Below, piece by piece: positions 19,808 to 28,937 of a stretch of 64,000 nt of DNA. A program made the translations under genes and the position numbers. Each line of letters starts with the position of its first letter. Position 1 is the first letter of the stretch. The stretch is from Pinguiococcus pyrenoidosus (Eukaryota; Sar; Pinguiophyceae; Pinguiochrysidales; Pinguiochrysidaceae): the NCBI GenBank assembly GCA_019677205.1, contig JAAMXY010001410.1, forward strand, positions 1 through 64,000, written 5' to 3'. Under the pieces are notes generated by a model. The model saw only the letters and a program-made list of their open reading frames with translations, was not told where the DNA came from and did no database searches.

Positions 19808-22114
19808 GTGGGAAACGCCGATCTTCCCCAGTGGCCCTCAAAGCGCCTCTCGCCAACGGCGCTTATGCGACGGGTGCTGTCCAGCCTGCGCCCACTTCGC
19901 TCCAGCATGTCTCTTCTCGCTTCCTTCGACGTGCGCAAGACGCAGCGCTTCACGGTCATCGGTTTGCACGGCGTTGGCGGCGGCGCCGCAGCCGTGAATG
20001 GCGACGCCACGGACGCGGAGGCGCTCCAGGCGGCCGTGACGCGCCAGGGAGTGCTGGTGAAGCAGCTGAAGAAGGACAAGGCGGACCCCAGCGCGATTGC
20101 CAAGGAGGTGGAGAAGCTGCAGGCGCTGAAGGCGCAGCTTGCGGAGGTCTTGGCCGCGGGCGGCGGAGACACCTCTCTGAAGATCGACCGTGTGCTGCTG
20201 AACGACATGCTGCTGCAGCGGATGTTCGTGGTGCCCAGCTTCGAGATCCACCGCGGCGTGGCTGGCCTCTTCGACCTGGGCCCACCGGCGTGCGCGGTGA
20301 AGAGCAATCTGCTGGCTGCGTGGCGGGAGCACTTCATCCTCAACGAGGGCATGCTGCAGATGGAGTGCACCAACCTCACGCCGCACGCCGTGCTCAAGGC
20401 CAGCGGCCACGTGGACCGCTTCACGGACATGATGGTGCGCGACCTGGAGACCGGCGACTGCTACCGCGCCGACCACCTGCTGGAAGACGCCATCGAGGCG
20501 CTGCTGGACGCGAATCCCACGATGCCGGTCAGCGAGAGGGAGCATCATGAGCGGATTCTCCGGCAGGCGGACGCCTTCAGCGTCGAGGAGCTGCATGCGC
20601 AGCTGCAGCAGTACAAGGTCATGGCGCCCGAGACGGGCAATCCCATCAGCGAGCCGTTTCCTTTCAACCTCATGTTCAAGACGCAGATCGGACCGCAGGG
20701 GGGCGAGAACTCGGTCGGCTACCTGCGGCCGGAGACCGCTCAGGGCCTTTTCGTCAACTTCACGCGCCTCCTCGACTACAACGCGGGGAAGATGCCCTTC
20801 GCCGCGGCACAGATCGGCTACGGCTTCCGCAACGAGATTGCCCCCAAGAATGGGCTCCTGCGAGTGCGGGAGTTCTGCATGGCGGAGATTGAGCACTTCG
20901 TGAACCCCGAGGAGAAGTCGCACCCCCGATTTAAGACCATCGCGGACAAGAAGCTCCGACTGTTCAGCTCGGATGCGCAGATGGGCGACGGCAAGAAGAC
21001 GATCATGACCGTGGGAGATGCGGTGGCACGCGGGGTCATCGACAACGAGACGCTTGGCTACTTCCTGGCACGGACGCAGCTCTTCTGCGAGCGCATCGGC
21101 CTCAATGCCGACAACATCCAGTTTCGCCAGCATCTTCCCACGGAGATGGCGCACTACGCCAAGGACTGCTGGGACCTTGAGATCAAGACCAGCTACGGTT
21201 GGATTGAATGCGCTGGACACGCCGACCGCGCTTGCTATGACCTGGAGGTGCATGCCAAGGCGACCGGTAGGAATGTGGAGGCCGAGGAGCGCTTCAAGGA
21301 GCCGCGGGAGGTGGAGGTCGCAACCATCACCACGAACAACGCGCTGATCGGCAAGACCTTCAAGCAGGATCAGAAGGCGGTGAAGGAGGCGCTGGCCGGC
21401 CTCACGGGCGCAGCCCTCGACGGCTTCATTGAGGAGCTCGCCACGAAGCAGAAGGGCACGATAGAAGGTTTTGAAGTCACCAGCGAGATGGTGACCATCA
21501 GCAAGGCGAAGAAGATGGTGCACACGAGGAAGTTCGTCCCAAGCGTGATCGAGCCGTCCTTCGGGATCGGTCGGATCCTGTACGCGCTCTTCGAGCACTC
21601 CTTCTATCAGCGGGAGAGCGACGAGCAGAGAGTCGTGATGAAGTTCAATCCGCAGATGGCGCCGGTGAAGATTGCGCTGCTGCCCTTGAGCAACAATGAT
21701 GCCTTCACGCCGACCATCGAGAAGCTGTCGGAGGCGATGAGGAAGCTGAACGTGGCGTACAAGGTGGATTCCAGTAGCGCCACCCTCGGCCGAAGATATG
21801 CGCGCGCGGATGAGATCGGCATCCCTTTCGCAGCCACGGTGGACTTTGAGTCCGCGGGAACGGACACGGTCACCTTGCGCGAACGAGACACCTGCGCACA
21901 GGTGCGAATCGGGGTCACGGAGCTTGCTCGCTTGATGCCGTCGCTCAGCGCGGGCTTGGCGACGTGGGACAAGGACGTGATCTCGAAGTTCCCCGTCGTC
22001 AACGCTGGCGAGGACTCTGCCAATGGCGACGGCGGCAGCAAGGGCGCGACCGTCCTCGAGACTCTTCCCAGGGGCATTCGGTTCCACCGGCCGAGTCCGG
22101 ACACGCTACCGTGA
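19808..22114 (+). CDS. GARS: Glycyl-tRNA synthetase, eukaryotic type
   Basis: Intronless, 768 residues. Charges tRNA-Gly. An N-terminal WHEP-type helical hairpin (about residues 70-110, LVKQLKKDKADPSAIAKE) is followed by the class II core: motif 1 region (GPPACAVKSNLL), motif 2 (AAQIGYGFRNEIAPKNGLLR), motif 3 (PSVIEPSFGIGRILYALFEH), and an anticodon-binding domain (VKIALLPLSNNDAF). The first 34 residues contain a basic, hydroxylated stretch (MRRVLSSLRPLRSS) like an organelle presequence, with in-frame ATGs at 19865 and 19907; initiation at different ATGs could give organellar and cytosolic forms, as known for GARS in other eukaryotes. Confidence 0.96.
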   Translation: MGNADLPQWPSKRLSPTALMRRVLSSLRPLRSSMSLLASFDVRKTQRFTVIGLHGVGGGAAAVNGDATDAEALQAAVTRQGVLVKQLKKDKADPSAIAKEVEKLQALKAQLAEVLAAGGGDTSLKIDRVLLNDMLLQRMFVVPSFEIHRGVAGLFDLGPPACAVKSNLLAAWREHFILNEGMLQMECTNLTPHAVLKASGHVDRFTDMMVRDLETGDCYRADHLLEDAIEALLDANPTMPVSEREHHERILRQADAFSVEELHAQLQQYKVMAPETGNPISEPFPFNLMFKTQIGPQGGENSVGYLRPETAQGLFVNFTRLLDYNAGKMPFAAAQIGYGFRNEIAPKNGLLRVREFCMAEIEHFVNPEEKSHPRFKTIADKKLRLFSSDAQMGDGKKTIMTVGDAVARGVIDNETLGYFLARTQLFCERIGLNADNIQFRQHLPTEMAHYAKDCWDLEIKTSYGWIECAGHADRACYDLEVHAKATGRNVEAEERFKEPREVEVATITTNNALIGKTFKQDQKAVKEALAGLTGAALDGFIEELATKQKGTIEGFEVTSEMVTISKAKKMVHTRKFVPSVIEPSFGIGRILYALFEHSFYQRESDEQRVVMKFNPQMAPVKIALLPLSNNDAFTPTIEKLSEAMRKLNVAYKVDSSSATLGRRYARADEIGIPFAATVDFESAGTDTVTLRERDTCAQVRIGVTELARLMPSLSAGLATWDKDVISKFPVVNAGEDSANGDGGSKGATVLETLPRGIRFHRPSPDTLP

Positions 22115-22310
22115 TCGCCGCGAGAAGGATACCATGGTATGCCGCTGACAGTGTGTTGTTGGTTGGTGGGATAGGCACTGACTCAAAACTTAACCAAGCC
22201 TAATAAGGCCGAAGCCATCTTCTTGGAAAGTAAGGCTGTCTTTTGCGGCGGCCGCAGCATGCTCTGAGGAAAGCTGAGAGCTGAAGGAGCTCAAGGCTCC
22301 GAGCTCAAGC

Positions 22311-23443
22311 TCACTGGGACGACGCCACACCGCTACCATCATTGGCAGATCTCTCCATGGCCTCGCAGATGATCTCATCAATCGCACTTCGCCCGCCTGT
22401 GGAGCTCCGGAGTGCGCCTTCACTACTCGTTGATTGGGTTGAGACAAACTCCGCGGTTGCTAGATCCTCAGCGTAGATGGATGCACACTTCTGCTTCGTC
22501 TTGTCGGAGACAGGGAGCGGCGAAGGGTCGAGGCTTCGCTCCCGACTCCCCTGCCCGTTTCGGATGCTCAGGCACAGCGCGTCGGGCGTGTCGGGCCGAT
22601 ACTCAAATGGGACAGGGATCAATCTCGTGTCGTAGAGCAGGCCACCCTTCCCATTGTACATGTAGTCCAAATATCGGGGTGCCCCCGGAAAGCGGACGTT
22701 GTCCGCAATGACATACGTCCCCGGCGCGACCATGCCGTAGGCGTCCATGGACCGCAGGTCGGTGTCGTAGGCATCCTTCCAGTGATCCATGAGGATGAAG
22801 TCGAAGCGGCCGAACTCCTTCGCGAGGCTCGAGAACGCCTGGTTGGCCTCTGCCAGCCTCATATCAATCTTCACGCCATCATCGGAATCTAAACGTTGAC
22901 GACACCGCATCCAGCCGGCCTTGAGAATGCGTATTGCGTGCCACCCGATCCTTGCTGCACCCGAGCCCACATACCTTTCAGCATGCCGGCGATGCGCAGG
23001 ATCTCCTGCGCCGTCCGGAAGGTGGTTTCGTCCTTCTCCACCGTCACCAGCACGCTCCCCGGCGGCAGCAGTCTCGCGATGCGGATGGTGGAGTACCCAC
23101 AGAAAGTGCCCAACTCCAGCACTCTCTTGGGCCGGCGCTCCCGGACCAGATCCTCCAGAATGGCGCCCTTCTCGGGGCCCAAGTTCATCATCCAGCTGGT
23201 CTCCGCGGCCAGATCCATGGCGCCAAGCACCGAAAGGGCATCGTCCTGCACGCCATACTTGCGCACGTACGTCAGCATGTCTCGCGGCGTCCACAGCTGC
23301 CACATCGCTGCGGCCGGCAGACTTCTCCAAGAGAGCGCCACGCCGCCGGCCACCGACAGCGCTCGTCGCCGACTCAGGCGGAGCGCCTGCTCCGCCGGCA
23401 GTCTCAGAAGCAGGCAGAGCGCGAAAACTGAAAACCGCGCCAT
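22311..23443 (-). CDS. Catechol O-methyltransferase-like enzyme with plastid lumen leader
   Basis: Exons 23443-22975 and 22888-22311; intron 22889-22974 (86 bp, GT-AG); 348 residues. Residues about 60-275 match the COMT family: SAM-binding VLELGTFCGYST, VEKDE, then FDFILMDHWKDAYDTDL and VIADNVRFPGAP, including the Asp/Asn set that binds Mg2+ in COMT. Residues 1-20 are a signal peptide, followed by ALRLSRRRALS and a hydrophobic run ending SLPAAA, a twin-arginine lumen signal almost identical in layout to that of the FKBP gene. The C-terminal 70 residues are unassigned and low-complexity. Substrate unknown; a small diphenol is an inference from the family. Confidence 0.85.
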
Positions 23444-23629
23444 CGTGAAGCGCTCCAACTCACGCGTGCGTAGCTGAGGAGAGGGCCGAAAGGGAACTGC
23501 GACGCCGGCTGTGACGGACGGATTTCGCTGCGGTTTTAAGGTTTTCGCTGCGCCGTTTGCGCCACAGAGTTGACGATCGCGGCATCTTTTGGTCTCTTGC
23601 GTCCCTCGATGCACCTCTAGAGACTGGGG

Positions 23630-24902
23630 ATGCGACGCCACATGGCGCTGCAGTGTCGGCACTGGCTGCGGCGGCGCTGCGTCCCGTTGCTGAAGCTGCT
23701 GAACGGGTCGGGAGCGCCGCGTACGCAGATGTCCGCCGCTTTCTTGGAGAAGGCAAGGTCGCACAAGGACCGCCAGACGGAGCTGCTGGAGGCGATGAGC
23801 AGTGGCACTGCGGACAGCAGCAAGATCTCCGAGTACTCCATCGAGATCAGCAAGTTGGGCCGCGTGGTGGAGCTGTACGACCGCCTCCAGGGCCTGCACG
23901 ACGACGCGGAGGTGGCGCAGGAGCTCGCGCAGGAGGGAAGCGATGAGTTGGTCGACGATCTCAAGGAGATTCAGGAGGAGGTGGAGGTGCGTCCATGGCG
24001 ACCCTCTCTTGCAGAGCTCCCACCAAAGGCTGTCGCGCTCTCAGCCGATGCTTCTGCTTGTGGTCGCTTCACAGGAAGTGGAGGCTTCGTTGGTCCGGGC
24101 CTTGGTACCCCGGGATGCCGCCGACGAGCAGGACGCCATCCTTGAAGTCCGGCCTGGCGTGGGCGGGGACGAAGCGGGGCTCTTTGCGCTGGAGCTCTTC
24201 GAGATGTACCGCAAGTTCTGCGCGGGGCGAGGCTGGCAGTTCACGGAGATGTCGATGAGCATGACGGAGCTCGGCGGACTTCGAGAGGCGATCGCGTCTG
24301 TGGAGGCCCGGGGGCGGGAGGGCGCCGGACCCTTCGGCACCCTGAAGCATGAGGTGGGCGTCCATCGCGTGCAGCGGGTGCCGGTGAATGACACGAAGCT
24401 GCAGACGTCGTCGGCGAGCATCGTCGTCCTTCCGGAAGCGGAGAAGGTGGACGTGGAGATTAGCGAAGGGGACCTGAGGATCGACACCTATCGCTCTGGC
24501 GGCAACGGAGGACAGAGCGTCAACACGACCGACAGCGCAGTCCGCATCACCCACCTGCCGACGGGCACGGTGGTGGCCATCCAGGACGAGAGGTCTCAGC
24601 ACCAGAACAAGCGGAAAGCTCTCCGCGTCTTGGCTGCGCGGATCCGCGAGGCGCAGGAGGAGAGGCGCAGGATGGAAGCGAAATCGGAGCGCTCGGCGCA
24701 GATCGGGAGAGGTGATCGCAGCGAGCGCATTCGGACCTACAACTACGCGCAGGATCGAATAACCGACCATCGCGTGCAAAAGACAGTTCATGGCATAGGC
24801 AAAATTGCATCCGGCTTGCTTGTGGAGGAATTCAGCGAGCATCTCAAGGAACGAGAGCTTAACACGAGACTCGAATTGCTGGAGCGAGGCGAGGAAAACT
24901 AG
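23630..24902 (+). CDS. Organellar peptide chain release factor 1
   Basis: Exons 23630-23986 and 24075-24902; intron 23987-24074 (88 bp, GT-AG); 394 residues, within bacterial RF1 size range. Contains the peptidyl-hydrolysis GGQ loop ([17 protein letters not shown]), the preceding domain ([16 protein letters not shown]) and the C-terminal RF signature ([20 protein letters not shown]). The segment [16 protein letters not shown] is in the RF1-type position. The first 25 residues are basic without acids ([16 protein letters not shown]), suggesting a mitochondrial presequence. Its TAG stop at 24900-24902 overlaps the stop of eIF1A on the other strand. Confidence 0.92.
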
Positions 24903-25714
24903 ATGTTGTCGAAGACCACGTCGTCGTCGGAGTCTCCTTCTTCGCCCATGGCCATCTCGATGGCGGTCTCGTTGATGCGGGCGTTCTCGGGAAGTTCGCC
25001 GTATTGCTTGAGTTTTCTTGCCTCATCCCCGTTGTACTTGTGGATGATGTCCACCTTGTCGTCCTGGTAGTCGCGCGTGCCCACCAAGACGATGTCCCCC
25101 GCGGTCACCCAGACTTTCTTCCGCATCTTGCCGCGAATGTGGCCCAAGCGCGTCGCGCCGTCGTAGCAGAAGCACTCGCAGCGCCCATTCCCGAGCATCC
25201 TCGTGACTTGCGCGTACTCCTGTGGCGTCCACAAACGGTCACACTTGGGTCGGCGGCGCCCACAGAGCCTATTCGACCATCACGCAGCTGAGCCGATGTT
25301 TCACGCGCACCTGGCCATCTTCCTTGAAGAGCAGCTCGCGCTTCGACTCCTCGTTGTCGTTCTTTCCCTGTGAATCAAGACAGCGGTCACTCGGAGCCCG
25401 TTCGTCCTCCGGACGCGCGGCGGCGCTGTGGCTTTAACTCACCCTAAGCGCATGGGGGACGAGAGATGCTGTGAGTTTGAAGTCCATAGACTTTCTAGGA
25501 TCTCCGAGGCACCGGCGCCACTCACCTTCTGCGGTTCTTACCGCCCTTTCCTTTATTCTTCGGCTGGAGGAAACCATGCAGGAGGAAGCGTTAGCTCGGC
25601 TTCCACTTTTGCGCTCTTGTTCTTCGGCCTTCCTCCGCCTCTTTTTCTTCTTCTTGTTCTTCTGCGTCTTCCTTTTCTGCTCGAACAGCGCAACTACAAC
25701 AGAATGCGTACCAT
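24899..25714 (-). CDS. EIF1A: Translation initiation factor eIF1A
   Basis: Best model: ATG alone 25714-25712, intron 25564-25711 (GTACGC to CTCCAG), exon 25563-25526, intron, exon 25367-25311, intron 25220-25310, exon 25219-24899; about 139 residues. The pieces read [33 protein letters not shown] and [13 protein letters not shown], i.e. the whole basic tail, OB fold ([20 protein letters not shown]) and acidic C-tail ([14 protein letters not shown]). The proposed ATG lies in a strong context (GCCGCCAACCATGG). Between exons 2 and 3 the GT-AG splice leaves one base too few: 38 + 57 nt do not keep frame unless splicing is non-canonical or a base is missing. Promotes scanning and start-codon selection on the 40S subunit. 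Confidence 0.85.
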
Positions 25715-26840
25715 GGTTGGCGGCGCTCGGACGAACTGGAGACCGATTTCGGCACGTGCTCAAGATCAGTACGTTGGCTGTGTGGCGGGCGCGCGACTGA
25801 CGGGCGTCAAATGGCTCCAAAATGCGCAGAGCAGCTGAGGAGTTCCACGGCGCGAAGGTGAGCGTTTGAACAGCAAAACAGACGTCGCCGACACCGCTCA
25901 GCTTCTGGGCGCTATTGTACGTGCGGAAACCAGTAGGAGACTTTGCCGTGGGATGTCTTTCATTGGTCGACGCATACCAAGATGTCTTGTGCTTCGTATC
26001 TACAGGTACATCAGAAGTTAAGTTCAAAGTATGGTTTCGGGGGATGTGTTGCATTTCTTCTGCGCGTGTATGGCGGTGTAAAAGGTGCCGAATACCGACG
26101 ATGATTGGTTCGACGGGCGCCACGGAGTCTTCCCGCACCATTCCACCATGCCGCCGCTTGGCGCTGGATGTTTTTTTGTTTTTTGTCCCTCTCTTTCGAT
26201 CTCTCGCTCAAGCCAAAAAAAAAAGGATTCGGTAACTAACTAACCCTACTGCACGTGATGAGGGGGGACGCATAGTGCCTACAGGCCAGCCAGGGCGTGG
26301 TGCGTCGCTCGCTCCTGCCTCAGCCGTCGCTATTACGCCGCGAAGCACCAAGCAAGAAAGCAGCAGCCGCCCAGCCAGCCCAGCGAGCCACGAGTCATCC
26401 CAGGTTCTGCTTATCGTGTGACTCCGGCGCAAGGAAGGAGCAAAAGTTGAGAGCTGAGCGAGGACACGGACAGCAACCATTTCGAATACTTTTTGTAAAG
26501 AAATTACTTTTAATTTTAATCGAGATCCATATGAAATTCACTATTATGTGAATTTTATTTTTTATATGGAACGTGTCTTCAGTATTTAGCCATTGAACGC
26601 AAGGTCTCCACATGGACTTCCGCGAAAAGGCGTGACCGTTTTCTTTGAAAAAAAATCTATGTATTTTTTTCATATTCGAATGATGAGATTATTAAAATTT
26701 CCAAATGTTGCAAGTGTTGGCCCCAGTCGTCGTCGCTCGTGCTGCGGGTGCGCCTGCAGCGCCCTCACGCTTCGCGCGGTCCTCGGTGGAGAGCCTCCAC
26801 GCTCCTTGCGACAGACGCCTCAAAGCCAAGTTCGTGCAGA
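25715..26840. other. Divergent intergenic region between eIF1A and eIF3j
   Basis: 1.1 kb between two start codons. 26475-26705 is strongly AT-rich with homopolymer runs; the rest is of mixed composition. Small open frames (for example 25915-26235) have no domain. A minus-strand frame reaching into the eIF1A first intron is rich in Lys/Glu only because that intron is purine-rich. Confidence 0.5.
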
Positions 26841-28559
26841 ATGGCGGACGAAGACGACTGGGAGAACGAGGACGACTGGGAGAACGACGCCGCTGAGGAA
26901 GAAGGTACGAATTGCTTATGAAGCGCCGAAAATCGTCACCGCTCCTCCCTCCTTAGTTTCGCGGTGGTGTCAGATTTGAAGAGCATTTTGTTTTCGCGGT
27001 GCTACCCTTCCATGTGTGTCGACTTTGGCCTAAAGCACCTCTCCTCCGCCATGCAGATGACTGGGAAAACGACGACGACGACGCCGCCGACGCTGCCGGG
27101 AACTTTGATGACGACGAGGAGGACGAGACCCTCAAGGCGATGAAGGAGGAGCGGAAGCGAAAAGGTGGGTGTGGAGCACCGCAGCTTCGGTTTCTGAACA
27201 AGGAGAGCCAAAGCATGTGCGAGAAGGCCATCGGACCGGGGGACTCGCTTTCTCTTAACGACAACGATGTGGCGTGCAGAGGAGGAGGCGAGGGAGAAAG
27301 CCGAGCGTCTCAAGGAGCAAGAGCGCAAGAAGGAGGAAGAGGATGTCCAGAGACGCATGCGAGAGCTCAACCTGCGTGCGATGGAGAACGAGACGGAAGA
27401 ACAGCGTCGGATGCGCGAAAAGCGGCAGGTGGAGGAGGCGGATGCGGAGAATGCGCGGGATCTGTTTGCGGGGTTGCACAACACCGGCGCGTCCGAAAGC
27501 AAGACCACTGCTAGAGTTCCTCTGGACGTCAACTCTGTCAAGCTTGCGAAACGGTGCGATAATCCTCATGCGGGTTGGTGCGTTTCGTGGGCGAGAAGGG
27601 AAACTTAAGTTGCGCCGTTGTCTCGCCTGCAGGGACGACTTCGTGCGGCTGAGTGCGCGCCTCGGAAGACGCTTCGGCAACAAGCAGACGAAGAAGACGT
27701 ACGTCGCCGCTTTTTGCAGTGAGCTCTTCGACGGCACCAAGGAGGTGCTGGAGGTGGATGCGCTCAAGGAGATCCTCGACGGCAGCGAAGGACTCGACGG
27801 CTTGCTTGCCATCAAGAATCGCTTTGCCTCGGCAAATGTCCGCAGCGACGCCGCCGACCTCTTCGGCGGCGGATCGGCAGCGCAGGGCGACGGTACGCTC
27901 CGGGACGGTCGCAATCAGAACGTCAAGAGGGAAGTTGCGAGGGGAACTAAGTCGTTCGTGACTGCCAATCCACAGAGAACGATTTTGATGGCGGCGAGGA
28001 CGGTTTTGGCGGTGACGACGGTTTTGGCGGCGACGACGGCTTCGGTGGCGATGACGGCTTCGGCGGGGACGATGGATTCGGCGGAGACGACGGGTTTGGA
28101 GGGGACGACGGAGACGGATTCTGGGGCGACGAAGGCACGAGTGGTGCGGCGCCTGCTGGGGCCGCTGAGGATGAAGACGAGGAGGAGGCGGACCCAAACG
28201 AGGACGACCTCGGTATTCGGACGCGGGCCGATTTCAATCAGACGGCCATCAAGCTGGCAAGCCGATTCCGCCGGGCCAAGAACAAGGCGTACGTCAAGCT
28301 GTTTTTCCTCAACCTCTTCAACACGATCGCGACCAACGAGAGACCGAGCATGACTGGAGATCACTGGAGCGAGCTGAGCAAGACCGTCTCCGACGATCGG
28401 ATGGAGAAGCAGAAGGCCGCCGACTTGAAGCTGAAGAAGAAGGGGAACCGAGGCGCCAGCAAGAAGGAGCAGAAGGCGAAGCAGAGGTACATGACCGACA
28501 CTTTCGGAGATGCGGGTGACGACGAGTTCGAATCGTACGCAGCTGCGTACGACTACTAG
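26841..28559 (+). CDS. EIF3J: eIF3 subunit j with duplicated core domain
   Basis: Exons 26841-26904, 27057-27164, 27280-27577, 27633-27892, 27976-28559 (introns 152, 115, 55, 83 bp, all GT-AG); 437 residues, much longer than the roughly 260 of human eIF3j. Starts MADEDDWENEDDWEND, as in the family, then a charged helix (EEQRRMREKRQVEEADAENA) and the core DDFVRLSARLGRRF ... YVAAFCSELF. After a (GDDGFGG)n linker a second copy follows: ADFNQTAIKLASRF ... YVKLFFLNLF, then the Lys-rich tail and AAAYDY end. eIF3j sits near the 40S decoding centre in initiation and recycling. It is head-to-head with eIF1A. Confidence 0.88.
27979..28115 (+). repeat. 18-21-bp coding repeat (GDDGFG) in eIF3j
   Basis: Six or seven degenerate copies of a unit close to GGCGACGACGGTTTTGGC link the two eIF3j core domains. 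Third-position changes between copies show it is not recent. Confidence 0.85.
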
Positions 28560-28937
28560 TGGCTCCGACGCAGCCAAAGAATCAACAGCACTGATGCTTA
28601 TTTCCTGCGCTGTGCCTCGAGGCCGTGCCAAGAACATCTTATCGTCCTTCCGCGTCCGAAGTGGGCAAGCTCGTTCAGCAAAAGCCGGCACCAGGTCAAA
28701 ACTGCTTCTCTCAGCCTTTCTTCCGGAGTTCGGGGAAGGCGCCGCGCATCCCACATGATGAAAAGCGTGGGACACTTGCATAGGCGGAGCTGGTGCGGTG
28801 GCGGAGGCTGCTGGCACCATTCAGCCGCAAGAAACGGGAGCCGGAGCGACGTCTCTCGCGCGAGTCAGGCTCGACAGTCCTCCGAATCCAGACCTGGGCC
28901 ATGGGCCTCGGCTGGGCGCAATCAAGCCTCCGGGTCC
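28560..28937. other. Convergent intergenic region
   Basis: 378 bp between the stops of eIF3j and exportin-5; should hold both 3' ends. I see no gene or AATAAA-type signal that stands out. Confidence 0.4.

Noticed and set aside
19838-22087. Antisense open frame of 749 codons across glycyl-tRNA synthetase
   Set aside because: No domain; arises from GC-rich codon bias on the opposite strand of a clear gene.
25434-26141. Minus-strand 235-codon frame rich in Lys/Arg
   Set aside because: It overlaps the eIF1A first intron and exons in the wrong frame; the KKKKK run is a purine-rich intron tract.
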